A stretch of 64,000 nt of DNA, taken from contig NZ_CP113264.1 of assembly GCF_026642255.1 (NCBI RefSeq), forward strand, positions 4,588,001 to 4,652,000. Direction: 5' to 3'. A program made the translations under genes and the position numbers. The notes beneath the pieces were generated by a model. The model did not search any database. It was given only the letters and a program-made list of their open reading frames with translations, and was not told where the DNA came from. Positions 25,159 to 32,832 of this stretch are shown here, one piece after another. This DNA comes from Streptomonospora nanhaiensis (GTDB taxonomy: Bacteria; Actinomycetota; Actinomycetes; Streptosporangiales; Streptosporangiaceae). Each line of letters begins with the position of its first letter. Positions within the stretch are counted from its first letter, which is position 1.

Positions 25159-25828
25159 GGCTCTCTCCCCTGGTGCTGTCCGTCCGTGGCACTCACGCTA
25201 GGGGCCCTCTCCGGGAGGCCCGCACGGGGTCGGGTATGGGCGAAAAGCCGCTGTTCATTCCGCTCGGGCGCCCCAGAACCCGCCCCCGTCCGCGGCAACG
25301 GGGACCGGGTACGGCAGGGGCGGAGCAGGCGCCGGCGGCAGGGGATCACGCCTCGCCCGGCCCGCACGGAGCGCGGGACCGGGAAGACGCGCACCCCCGG
25401 AACAGGCGTTTCACGGTGGTGACCCGTACGGAGGGAAACCCTGGCCGCTTCCGGACAAGAACCCTGCCGCGTTCGGCCCCTGCGCCGTCGGCCCCGCCCC
25501 GAGTCGCGAACCGCTACCCGACGCAGCTATGGTGTGACGTTGAGTCACGCCTCGGACGCCTCTCGTCGGACGGCCGTCGCCTCACCCCGCGCCACCTCGC
25601 CTGCGTCGCGGCCGACCCGCCGGGAATTCCGGTGGCGGCTCCGCGTACGCTCGGACCTCCCGGGAGCGGGCCGCCGTGCCCGCCCCGCCGAACGCGGCGC
25701 CGATCCGACCGGGAACGGACGCTGTGGGCCCCGCCGCCCTCGGCCGGCTTCCCGGAGCATCCCCCGCCGCTCACCCGCCACCCCGCCCTCCCCAGGGGCG
25801 CCCGAAGCAGCCTGGAGCAGTTCCCGCC
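25159..25828. other. Gene-free 670-base spacer
   Basis: This divergent spacer separates the monooxygenase from uppP. It should hold both promoters. Frames through it are Arg/Pro/Gly-rich shadows without ribosome binding sites, and no RNA or repeat is recognised. An alternative in-frame uppP start (GTG at 25676) would extend that protein by 51 Pro/Ala-rich residues, which is unlikely. Confidence 0.45.
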
Positions 25829-26962
25829 GTGTCCCTCTTCGAAGCCATCGTCCTCGGCCTGGTCCAGGGGCTGACCGAGTTCCTGCCCGTCTCCTCCAGC
25901 GGACACCTGCGCGTGATGTCCGCGTTCTTCGGCTGGCCCGACCCCGGGGCCGCCTTCACCGCCGTCAGCCAGCTCGGCACCGAGCTGGCGGTCCTGATCT
26001 ACTTCCGGCAGCGGATCTGGGCCATCCTCTCCACCTGGACCAGGTCGCTGTTCGACCGCGAGCTGCGCGGCGACATCCACGCGCGCCTGGGCTGGTACGT
26101 CATCCTCGGCTCCCTGCCGATCGTGGTCCTGGGCCTGCTCCTGGAGGAGCAGATCGACAGCGTCTTCCGCGACCTGCGCCTGATCGCGCTGACCCTCATC
26201 GTCTTCGGCGTGATCCTCGGCATCGTCGACCGGTACACGCGCAAGCACCGGGGGATCGAGGACCTCACGGCCTCACGCGGCCTGGTCTTCGGCCTCTTCC
26301 AGGCCCTCTCCCTCATCCCGGGCGTGTCCCGGTCTGGCGGCACCGTCACCGGCGGGATGCTGCTCGGGTTCACGCGCAAGGACGCGGCCGAGTACTCCTT
26401 CCTGCTCGCGCTGCCCGCCGTGTTCGGCTCCGGCCTGTACAAGCTGACCGACATCGGCGGGAACGAGTACGCGGGGTGGGGGGCCACGATCGTGGGAACC
26501 CTCGTCGCCGGCGTGGTCGGGTTCGTGGTGATCGCCTGGCTGATGCGCTTCATCTCCACGCACAGCTTCATGCCGTTCGTCTACTACCGCGTGGGCCTGG
26601 GCATCCTCATCCTGGCCCTGGTGAGCTGGGGCGTGCTCGACCCCGAGGGCGGCGCGGAGTCGCAGGCGGCCAGGAGCGACGTCGTGGCGGTGGAGCAGGA
26701 GGAGGAGCGGCAGGAGGAGGAGCCCGCGCCCTCCGCCGCGCCGACGGCGGAGCCCTCGGCCCAGCCCTCCGAGGCTCCCGCGCCGACCGTGGACCCCGTC
26801 ACCGGCTGGGAGGTCGACCCCGAGGTGGGTCTGCCGCGCAACCCGGACACCGGGCTGTACCACGACCCCGAGCTGGGCATGGACGTGGACTACGACCCCG
26901 CGACGGGTCTGGCCACCAACCCGGTGACCGGCGAGGCCTACGACCCCCTGGCCGGCGACTGA
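25829..26962 (+). CDS. uppP: Undecaprenyl-diphosphatase UppP with a long acidic, repeat-bearing C-terminal tail
   Basis: 377 residues. Residues 1-270 are a normal BacA/UppP integral membrane phosphatase with signature motifs GLVQGLTEFLPVSSSGHL near the N-terminus and LSLIPGVSRSGGT near 165, recycling undecaprenyl pyrophosphate for cell-wall synthesis. Residues 272-377 are extra. They comprise an acidic Gln/Glu segment, a Pro/Ala-rich linker (PAPSAAPTAEPSAQP), then five short degenerate repeats of the form DPxTG / DPELG / NPVTG. The family is usually about 275 residues. GTG at 25829 has CTGGAG about 11 bases upstream. Confidence 0.9.
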   Translation: MSLFEAIVLGLVQGLTEFLPVSSSGHLRVMSAFFGWPDPGAAFTAVSQLGTELAVLIYFRQRIWAILSTWTRSLFDRELRGDIHARLGWYVILGSLPIVVLGLLLEEQIDSVFRDLRLIALTLIVFGVILGIVDRYTRKHRGIEDLTASRGLVFGLFQALSLIPGVSRSGGTVTGGMLLGFTRKDAAEYSFLLALPAVFGSGLYKLTDIGGNEYAGWGATIVGTLVAGVVGFVVIAWLMRFISTHSFMPFVYYRVGLGILILALVSWGVLDPEGGAESQAARSDVVAVEQEEERQEEEPAPSAAPTAEPSAQPSEAPAPTVDPVTGWEVDPEVGLPRNPDTGLYHDPELGMDVDYDPATGLATNPVTGEAYDPLAGD

Positions 26963-26984
26963 GCCCGTTCCCGGACCGTACGAG

Positions 26985-27014
26985 GGGCGGTTCCCGTGTA
27001 CGCGGGAACCGCCC
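26985..27014 (+). terminator. Hairpin terminator after uppP
   Basis: Perfect 12-bp stem GGGCGGTTCCCG / CGGGAACCGCCC with a 6-base loop, 22 bases past the stop. Confidence 0.8.
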
Positions 27015-27421
27015 GCACGGTGACGGTCCGCCGCGGCCCCGAGTCCGGAACCGGGCCGCTGGGGCGCCTCCCCGCCATGGCCCGCAGCAGCTTCTACATT
27101 CACCCTAAATCACCCCGAATCCGACCTTTTGCCCAAAACCAGAAAGCGCACGAACTTCGCCTCTCCAGCCCCATAAACAAACGCGGACTCCTCGCCGTCT
27201 CCCAGGTTTTTCCTGTTCGGGACCTTCGTCAGGTTCGCGAGGAGGCCGGTGGAGCGGCAGACTCCCGAGCGGTTTCGAAAAACCGTGTCCACTTCCGGAC
27301 ATGGACGCGCAACCACCGACTCCGAGGGCGTTCTACGATTTCAGACCGTTCCTTTTCCTGTTCCGAGGGCTGTGGAACGACCGTTTTCCACGAACCCGGT
27401 AAACCGTTGTCGCATTCCTCC

Positions 27422-27449
27422 TTGTGCGCGCGCACCGCGTCGTTATAGT
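27422..27449 (+). promoter_or_regulatory. Candidate sigma-70-type promoter of the 546-residue membrane protein
   Basis: TTGTGC (27422-27427), a 16-base gap, then TATAGT (27444-27449), 72 bases before the ATG. The rest of the 27015-27521 spacer is AT-richer than average and otherwise empty. Confidence 0.5.
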
Positions 27450-27521
27450 GGTGGCCCCCACCGGCCGGCCCCCTCGCGTCATCGCGACGCATGCCGCCGG
27501 AACCGAGGAGGAGCGCCTTCG

Positions 27522-29162
27522 ATGGATCCCGAAACACTCGCCTCCCAGGTGTTTCCCTATGTGAAAGGCGCGATCAGCGCCTACGGGCAGGCGGTGCTGA
27601 CACAGACCGAGGACGCGGCGGCGAGCGGCACCGTGCGGCTCGGCCAGCGGGTGCTGGCCGCCGTGCTCAGGCGCGGGAGGACCGCACCCCAGGTCGAGGA
27701 CGCGGTCAGAGGGCTCGCCGCTGCGCCGGAGGACCCCGGCGCAGCAGGGGAACTCCACGGCCGGATCAGGCAGGCCCTGCAGGAGGACCCGGGTCTGACC
27801 AGGGAGGTGGCCGCCATGATGAACATACGGGTGTCCTCCTTCACGGTGACGGGCCACCACAACGTGAGCGTGGGCGGTGACCATCAGGGCCCGATCCACA
27901 TGGGCGACAACACCAGCAACACGCACCACAACGTCCACCACACGGTGCACAACACCGTCCACGAGCGGAAGATCAGCGGCTTCTCCATCGCCGCGCTCGT
28001 CCTGGGCCTGCTGGGCTTCCTCGTCCTGCCCATCCCCTTCGCCATCGTCTTCGGGCTCCTGGCCCTCACCCGGGTGCTCCGGTCGCCGTCCCAGGCCCAG
28101 ATCCCGGGCGCCGACCAGGCCGGTGGCGGCGCGTCCGCCGCCGGAGGACCGTCCGCGGCGGGGCCCCGGGAAGCGATGACCGGCCCCGCGGGCCCGACCG
28201 GCAAGGACGCCGGGGCCGCGGCGAACAGCACTCCCCCTCCGACCGAGCCCGCCTGGCCGTCCGGACCCGCCGCCGACCCGGCGGCCGGCGCACCCGACGG
28301 GCGCGTGGGCGAGGCGGGGCCTTCCGGCGCCGAGGCGCCCTCGGGCACGGACCCCGCCGCTCCGTTCACGCCGGACCGGTCGGTGAGCCAGACCGACCCC
28401 TCGGGTTCGGCCACTCCCCCCGGGGCAGACCCGGCCGCGCCGATCACGCCGGACCGGTTCGCAGGCCAGGCGGAATTCCACGCGGGCGTGTACCCGCAAC
28501 CGGCGCCCACGCCCGGTGCGGCGGGTCCGCCGTTCACACCTCCGCTCGCCGAGGCGTCGGCCCCCTTCGTCCCGGCAGCCGGAAGCGGGTTCGCGGCCGC
28601 CAAGGCGATCAGCGTCGTCTTCTCCCTGGTCGGGCTCCTGGCAGCAGGCATGTGGGGCCTCGGGTGGACGGCCGCGGCCGTCATCGTCGCGCAGGCGGAC
28701 TCCGGTTCCTACGCCTCGGAGGACACGGACCTGTCCATCCCGGGCACGCTCCCCTCCGCCTCCGGCGAGGGAGAGGGCCCCTCCCCCGTCGACCTGTGCG
28801 AGCCCTCGCCCGGATACGCCACGGTGTGCACGCTGGAGACCGGCGACTGCTTCATCGACCCGGCGACCGCCGAGTTCTACGAGGTCGAGCTCACCTCCTG
28901 CGACGAGCCGCACAACGCCCAGGTGATCGGCTCCTACTCCCCCTCAGGGAGCGACTGGCCCGGGGAGGCGGCCTTCACCGCCGACATCGACGCCACGTGC
29001 AGCCCCATGAGCGAAAGCGCCCTGGACCCCGCGCGCATGCCGGACACGTACTTCGTCGGCTACATCGCCCCGAACGAGGAATCGTGGGACTACGGGATCC
29101 AGGAGGCCTTCTGCTACGTGGCCGCCGACGGCGAGTCGTGGACCACATCCCTCACCTGGTGA
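27522..29162 (+). CDS. Multi-domain membrane protein: helical N-terminus, His-rich IHMG segment, DUF4190-like and septum-formation domains
   Basis: 546 residues in a clear order. Residues 1-100 form a helical, probably globular region. Residues 101-149 are rich in His/Gly/Asn (VTGHHNVSVGG, QGPIHMGDN, HHNVHHTVHNTVHE) and resemble RHIM-like amyloid motifs by I-H-M-G in place of V-Q-x-G. Residues 151-187 are two membrane helices of DUF4190 type. Residues 188-355 are a Pro/Ala/Gly linker with repeated DPAAP.TPDR. A membrane helix lies at about 360-393, and an extracellular Cys-containing domain at about 420-546 (VCTLETGDCFIDPATAEFYEV, CDEPHNAQV) resembles the septum-formation family. GAGGAGCGCC precedes the ATG. 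Function unknown; membrane sensing or cell-envelope work is plausible. Confidence 0.72.
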   Translation: MDPETLASQVFPYVKGAISAYGQAVLTQTEDAAASGTVRLGQRVLAAVLRRGRTAPQVEDAVRGLAAAPEDPGAAGELHGRIRQALQEDPGLTREVAAMMNIRVSSFTVTGHHNVSVGGDHQGPIHMGDNTSNTHHNVHHTVHNTVHERKISGFSIAALVLGLLGFLVLPIPFAIVFGLLALTRVLRSPSQAQIPGADQAGGGASAAGGPSAAGPREAMTGPAGPTGKDAGAAANSTPPPTEPAWPSGPAADPAAGAPDGRVGEAGPSGAEAPSGTDPAAPFTPDRSVSQTDPSGSATPPGADPAAPITPDRFAGQAEFHAGVYPQPAPTPGAAGPPFTPPLAEASAPFVPAAGSGFAAAKAISVVFSLVGLLAAGMWGLGWTAAAVIVAQADSGSYASEDTDLSIPGTLPSASGEGEGPSPVDLCEPSPGYATVCTLETGDCFIDPATAEFYEVELTSCDEPHNAQVIGSYSPSGSDWPGEAAFTADIDATCSPMSESALDPARMPDTYFVGYIAPNEESWDYGIQEAFCYVAADGESWTTSLTW

Positions 29163-29437
29163 CCGGGCGTCAGACGGGTCCGCCGTGACGGAAGCCGGCA
29201 CGACCGGCGGTCCCGTCGCGGCGGACCGGCCCCTGCGATCGGGGCGGCGGGGTCGCGCACGCCCGGACGACCGGGGGGTGAGCCCGCTTCGTGTCCGGAA
29301 AGGTCGGCGCCGGCTCCGGGCTGTCAGGGCCCTGCCTCGGCGGGCAGGACTGCCTCCTGGCCGCGTTCTCGCGCAGAGAGAGGTGCCGTAGCCTTCCCGC
29401 GTTCGTGGCCGGGGCAGGGGAAGCCCTGTTCCCTCAC
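29163..29437. other. Gene-free convergent spacer
   Basis: No gene is supported between the stop of the membrane protein and the long hairpin at 29438. Frames here are Arg/Gly/Pro shadows. Confidence 0.45.
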
Positions 29438-29480
29438 GCCCGGTCCCCCGCGGCCACGTCGTGGCCGCGGGGGACCGGGC
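29438..29480. terminator. Perfect 20-bp hairpin, bidirectional terminator
   Basis: Arms of 20 bp (beginning GCCCGGTCCCCCG on the plus strand) are separated by only GTC. It sits 14 bases past the stop of the small secreted protein on the minus strand and also after the plus-strand membrane protein. It is one of the longest exact stems in the window. Confidence 0.8.
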
Positions 29481-29493
29481 TTCGTGCTCGACG

Positions 29494-29742
29494 TCAGTTC
29501 GCGGAGCTGAAGGTGCGGCTCATCCCGGCGCCGTGCGGACCCGCGAAGTAGGTCACCATCTCGTAGACGACCGTTCCGTCGTCGGCGGCCACGCTGCGGA
29601 TCATCGTGATGCCGGCCCCTTCCGGCCCGGAAAAATGGTCCAGGCTCTGGAAGCGGGCGTCGGCCGAGGCCACCGCAGGCGCGCCCAGGGTGAGGCCGAG
29701 TGCCAGGACCGTCACGGCCAGGGCACGGTATGAGAGAACCAT
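29494..29742 (-). CDS. Small secreted protein, twin GPxGA family (member A)
   Basis: 82 residues. The signal peptide (about 1-28) ends ASA-DA. The mature part is about 54 residues with two copies of a short motif, HFSGPEGAG near its start and YFAGPHGAG near its end. Between them are two predicted beta strands around an Asp-Gly turn (VAADDGTVVYEMV). I do not recognise the family. The same layout recurs in the two neighbouring genes at 29889-30182 and 30765-31016. The Shine-Dalgarno is weak. A 20-bp hairpin follows the stop. Confidence 0.75.
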   Translation of the reverse strand: MVLSYRALAVTVLALGLTLGAPAVASADARFQSLDHFSGPEGAGITMIRSVAADDGTVVYEMVTYFAGPHGAGMSRTFSSAN

Positions 29743-29888
29743 CGATCATGCCTATCGTGTTCAGAGGTGGAAACGGCCCTGGTCCGGTGGGGGAACCACC
29801 ACCGCGCCAGGGCTCACCCGTATTCGGGCTGTGGGCTGTGGTCCTCATGAGCCCGCGGGTGTGTCACCGCGGGCTCCCCTGGAGCGTC

Positions 29889-30182
29889 CTAGCCGACGGC
29901 GCTGACGGCGCCGCCCTCGGAGGCGCCCTTGGGACCGGCCTCGCTGTGCTTCTCGATGTAGAAGCTGCCGCTCTTGCCGCCTTCGTGGCCGCCCTCGCCG
30001 TTCTCGTGGCGGCCGTCCGTGGCGAAGGCGACGACAGCGCTCTGCGAGGCGCCGTGGAGACCGGCCTCGGTGTGGCCGGTCGCGAAGAAGGAGTCGGCCA
30101 CGGCCGCGGTCGGAGCGCCGAAGGCGAGAGCGGGCGCGACGACAGCGGCGAAGGCAAGGCGGGTCACGGTCTTGCGGTCCAA
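29889..30182 (-). CDS. Small secreted protein, twin GPxGA family (member B)
   Basis: 97 residues starting at TTG (30182), chosen because GAGAGGACACA lies just upstream and the same leader precedes member C. Signal peptide: LDRKTVTRLAFAAVV...PTAAVADS. The mature part has motif 1 TEAGLHGASQS and motif 2 SEAGPKGASEG, with strand-ATDG-turn-strand between. Compared with A and C it carries an extra 13 or so residues rich in Gly, His and Glu (RHENGEGGHEGG) at the turn. No Cys. Function unknown. Transcribed toward member A. Confidence 0.75.
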   Translation of the reverse strand: MDRKTVTRLAFAAVVAPALAFGAPTAAVADSFFATGHTEAGLHGASQSAVVAFATDGRHENGEGGHEGGKSGSFYIEKHSEAGPKGASEGGAVSAVG

Positions 30183-30764
30183 GGGTGTGTCCTCTCGGTA
30201 GGGCCTGGCAGGCCACCCGTGGGGTGACATGTCACAGGAACCGTGTGCGGGGGTCGGAGTCGGTGTCCGGCCCCACGCAATAAATATCCACACCAACCAA
30301 TTGGCAACCCTGAGTATTCAAATGCTAACTTAAAGTAGTTGTGGCCATGTCTTGGCCCGCCCTTGCTCCTCCGGACGTCGTCCCTACCCTCCGCGTGGTG
30401 TATCCGGCCCGGCACCGGGTGGCGGACACATCCGCCCAGCCCCGACCCACGGAAAACGACCCCGGGTCACCCGGCGCCTCCGCTCGGCCGGTCCGTCCGC
30501 TCAGCGGCGAAACGATGCTGTCCGCACCTCGCCGTCTCAGCCGACCGGACGAGTGCAAGGAGCGGCCTCGGCTCCAGACGACCGGGTGCTCCACGAGCGG
30601 TTTGGGCGTATATGGGAACAGCTGGGGTTCTTTGTTGGTGTGCCCGGACCGCAGTGTGGGACCTGGACGAGGTCCGGGACCCCGCCACGTCGACGTGGCC
30701 GCGGGGGAAGGGCCTGAGCGGGTCCGGCGCCGAGCCGGACCTTCCGTGAGAGGACACAGCCAGC
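30183..30764. promoter_or_regulatory. Divergent regulatory spacer between GPxGA members B and C
   Basis: 582 bases without a gene. The part at 30280-30345 is distinctly AT-rich (AATAAATATCC, ATTCAAATGCTAAC) and probably carries the promoter of member B. Toward member C are TATATGGGAACA (30610-30621) and two stems: the perfect palindrome GCCACGTCGACGTGGC (30684-30699) and GGTCCGGC / GCCGGACC (30721-30741) just before the ribosome binding site. Both genes share a GAGAGGACACA leader and a GTTGGTGTG block, suggesting common control. Confidence 0.5.
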
Positions 30765-31016
30765 ATGCCGAAGAAGACCCTGCGCCGCTTCGCACTCATC
30801 GCCGCCATCGCTCCCGCTCTGGCCTTCGGAGCCCCTGCGGTGTCGATGGCCGACGCCTACTACGGGTCGGAGTCCAGCTCGGCCGGGCCCAAGGGCGCCC
30901 ACCACTGCGAAGTGCAGTCCAAGGCAAAGGACGGCAAGTCCTGGTACTCGAAGTCCTGTACGCACGCGGGCAAGCACGGGGCGGGTTCCTCGAGCACGAT
31001 CAGCGGAGCACACTGA
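30765..31016 (+). CDS. Small secreted protein, twin GPxGA family (member C)
   Basis: 83 residues with signal peptide MPKKTLRRFALIAAI...SMADA and a mature part of about 53 residues. Motif 1 is SSAGPKGAHH and motif 2 is HAGKHGAGSS, separated by a strand-KDG-strand unit (EVQSKAKDGKSWYSKS) that includes two Cys, which could form one disulfide. It is the basic member of the family, whereas A is near neutral and B is His/Glu-rich. GAGAGGACACAGCCAGC precedes the ATG. Function unknown; a secreted envelope, morphogenetic or antimicrobial peptide is conceivable but not shown. Confidence 0.77.
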   Translation: MPKKTLRRFALIAAIAPALAFGAPAVSMADAYYGSESSSAGPKGAHHCEVQSKAKDGKSWYSKSCTHAGKHGAGSSSTISGAH

Positions 31017-31042
31017 CCCGGTCGGTGACCGAAGACGGACGG

Positions 31043-31070
31043 GCCCTTCCGACGACCGCGCCGGAAGGGC
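31043..31070 (+). terminator. Hairpin terminator after GPxGA member C
   Basis: GCCCTTCCG / CGGAAGGGC, perfect 9-bp stem with a 10-base loop, 27 bases past the stop. Confidence 0.7.
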
Positions 31071-31461
31071 TCTCCCGTGCCGGGGGTCAGGGGTGTCCCG
31101 TGCTGCGCTGCGGGAGCGGCGCAGACCATGGACCGCGCTCCCCGGACCGCCGGCTCGGGCTCCGGACCGACGTCCTCACCTGCTGCGCCACCCACACCGG
31201 CCTGGCCACCGCCCGCCACCGCTGAGCGCGGATCTCCCTGCGAGAAGGGTGTTCCGAACAACTCACCCCCTCACGTCACCACCGAACTCTTCGGCCGAGC
31301 CGTGCCAGCGTCTACGGCTCGCCTATGCGCACATCACGTGAACGCGATGGCGGCCCTGGAAAGGTCTTCCAGGGCCGCCCGTGCGCGTTGTGGAGCGTCA
31401 CACGCGGGTTCGCCGGGCGGTGTCGGGGCGAGGTCGTTCTCCTCCGTCGAGCCGGGGCGGA
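31071..31461. other. Gene-free convergent spacer
   Basis: I find no supported gene, RNA or repeat. A weak GGAAAGGTCTTCCAGGG-type stem lies near 31355-31375 and could help end transcripts arriving from either side. Confidence 0.4.
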
Positions 31462-31653
31462 TCACAGGTGGAGGTCGCCCACGATGTCCCCCGCCTGGAC
31501 CACCTTCGCGTTCCCGGAAACCTTGCCGATGGTGTTGCGGACCGTCCCGCCCTCCGCAGGGGCGCCGATGTGGCCGAGCCGGGTGAGGTGGGCCCCGGGG
31601 CCGGTCTCCCCGAGCGTGTTCTCCACGGCGGAGGGCTTCTTCTGTTCGCTCAT
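31462..31653 (-). CDS. Small protein with an amyloid-like VVQAG motif
   Basis: 63 residues, no signal peptide, starting MSEQKKPSAVENTLGE. The second half reads TVRNTIGKVSGNAK then VVQAGDIVGDLHL to the end. This V-x-G-N-x-x-V-V-Q-A-G-x-I-x-G form resembles RHIM-like bacterial amyloid signalling motifs that occur in actinobacterial NLR-type and effector proteins. Here the motif is essentially the whole C-terminus of a free small protein. It follows a two-helix membrane protein on the same strand (gap 99 bases) that starts beside a TetR operator. The Shine-Dalgarno is poor, so the start is less certain than the frame. Confidence 0.6.
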   Translation of the reverse strand: MSEQKKPSAVENTLGETGPGAHLTRLGHIGAPAEGGTVRNTIGKVSGNAKVVQAGDIVGDLHL

Positions 31654-31752
31654 GCACGCAAAGTACCGCTCGGGAAATGGTGGAGGAAGACCGTTCCGTC
31701 CGATCGGTCGGCCGGGGGCGAGGTGCCGTGGGCCGCGGCGCACGGCGACCGC

Positions 31753-31974
31753 TCACCTGGCGCGCCCGGACCGCCTGGCCCTTCCCGAGCCCCAACCGGC
31801 CAGGACGAGGCCGAGAACCGCCATCGCCGCGTAGCAGGCGAGCCACACCCCGAACCCCCCTGGCACCTGGTGGAGAATTCCGGCCTCACCGTGGTCGGCC
31901 AGCAGCCGGATACCTCCCTGCACCCCCAGAACCAGCATCACCAGCCCCACGACCAGGCACGCCACATACACCAT
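31753..31974 (-). CDS. Small two-helix membrane protein
   Basis: 73 residues: helix 1 YVACLVVGLVMLVLGVQGG, a short outside loop (LLADHGEAGILHQVPGG), helix 2 VWLACYAAMAVLGLVLAGW, and a basic C-terminus. GAGGGAGGGCGAACG precedes the ATG. It is divergent from the tetR gene, and the two operator palindromes lie in between, so it is the likely target of that repressor. It could be a small efflux or stress protein; it is too short for an SMR pump. Confidence 0.7.
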   Translation of the reverse strand: MVYVACLVVGLVMLVLGVQGGIRLLADHGEAGILHQVPGGFGVWLACYAAMAVLGLVLAGWGSGRARRSGRAR

Positions 31975-32033
31975 CGTTCGCCCTCCCTCTGGCACGCGCG
32001 GAACCGGGACCGGGGCCTCCGACGCACGTCTCT

Positions 32034-32079
32034 TTATGGTTCGATCGAACCATAACACGGCTTTGGTACGATCGCACCA
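32034..32079. promoter_or_regulatory. Two TetR operator palindromes
   Basis: A perfect 22-bp palindrome at 32034-32055 and a near-perfect 16-bp one at 32064-32079 both follow TGGTnCGATCGnACCA. They fill the spacer between tetR and the divergent membrane-protein gene, and the second ends 41 bases before the tetR ATG. This is a classic autoregulated TetR layout. Confidence 0.85.
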
Positions 32080-32120
32080 CGAAAATGCGTCCGCCGCACG
32101 CGACTCCGAGGAGAACCGCC

Positions 32121-32729
32121 ATGCCCCGACAGGTGGACCACGACCTGCGCCGTCGCCAGATCGCCCAGGCGGTGTGGCGCCTGGCCACAAGGGGCGGACT
32201 CGAACACGTCACCCTGCGCCAGGTCGCCACCGAGGCCGAGGTCTCCGCCCGGCTGCTGCAGTACTACTTCGGCACCCGCGACCGCCTGCTGCTGGGAGCG
32301 CTGGAGATCCTCAACGCCGACGCCGAGCAGCGGGCCGGGCAACGCCTGGCCGAGCTGGGCGAGGCCCCCGGCATGCGCGCGCTCGTGCGCGGGGTGCTGT
32401 GGGAGCTGCTCCCGCTGGACGAGGAGCGCCGCACCCGGCACCTGGTGTACGCCGCCTACTTCATCCCCTTCGTCACCGATCCCGCCCTGGCCTCCGCGGC
32501 CCGCGACTCACCACGCGCCCTGGAGGACCTCGTGTCCGGTCTGCTCGACCAGGGCCGGCAGTCCGGCGAGGTGCCGCCGGAGGTCGACACCGAGGCCGAG
32601 AGCGCGTTCCTGGTGGCGGGCGCCATCGGCCTGCAGACCAGCGTCCTGCTCGGTCAGCACAGTCCCGAGCAGGCCGTGGAGCTGATCGAGCACCGGCTCG
32701 ACGGCGTGTTCGCGCCCTCACTCGGCTGA
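32121..32729 (+). CDS. TetR-family repressor
   Basis: 202 residues. The N-terminal HTH (about 10-55) reads QIAQAVWRLATRGGLEHVTLRQVATEAEVSARLLQYYFGTRD in shape, ending in the YYF-GTRD signature of this family (quoted here in parts). The all-helical ligand domain (about 60-195) resembles the TetR_C_6 (BetI-like) group. GAGGAGAACCGCC precedes the ATG. It presumably binds the two palindromes immediately upstream and represses itself and the divergent small membrane protein. Ligand unknown. Confidence 0.9.
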   Translation: MPRQVDHDLRRRQIAQAVWRLATRGGLEHVTLRQVATEAEVSARLLQYYFGTRDRLLLGALEILNADAEQRAGQRLAELGEAPGMRALVRGVLWELLPLDEERRTRHLVYAAYFIPFVTDPALASAARDSPRALEDLVSGLLDQGRQSGEVPPEVDTEAESAFLVAGAIGLQTSVLLGQHSPEQAVELIEHRLDGVFAPSLG

Positions 32730-32776
32730 ACAGCCATCACCCCGCCATCACGGGGCCCGGCGACAACCGACGCGAA

Positions 32777-32809
32777 AGGGGGCCGACCGGAACATCCGGT
32801 CGGCCCCCT
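32777..32809. terminator. Bidirectional hairpin between tetR and arc
   Basis: Perfect 14-bp stem AGGGGGCCGACCGG / CCGGTCGGCCCCCT with loop AACAT, 24 bases before the arc stop and 48 bases after the tetR stop. Confidence 0.85.
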
Positions 32810-32832
32810 CCGAGCGCGTGGCAGGCGCGTTG

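Noticed and set aside
27110..27316. Minus-strand frame of 68 codons in the AT-richer spacer before the 546-residue membrane protein
   Set aside because: No ribosome binding site, no domain-like pattern and an overlapping alternative frame of equal length; I treat it as chance.
29438..29480. 20-bp perfect hairpin as a mobile-element end or attachment site
   Set aside because: Its place directly behind two convergent stop codons fits a bidirectional terminator, and no second copy was seen in the window.
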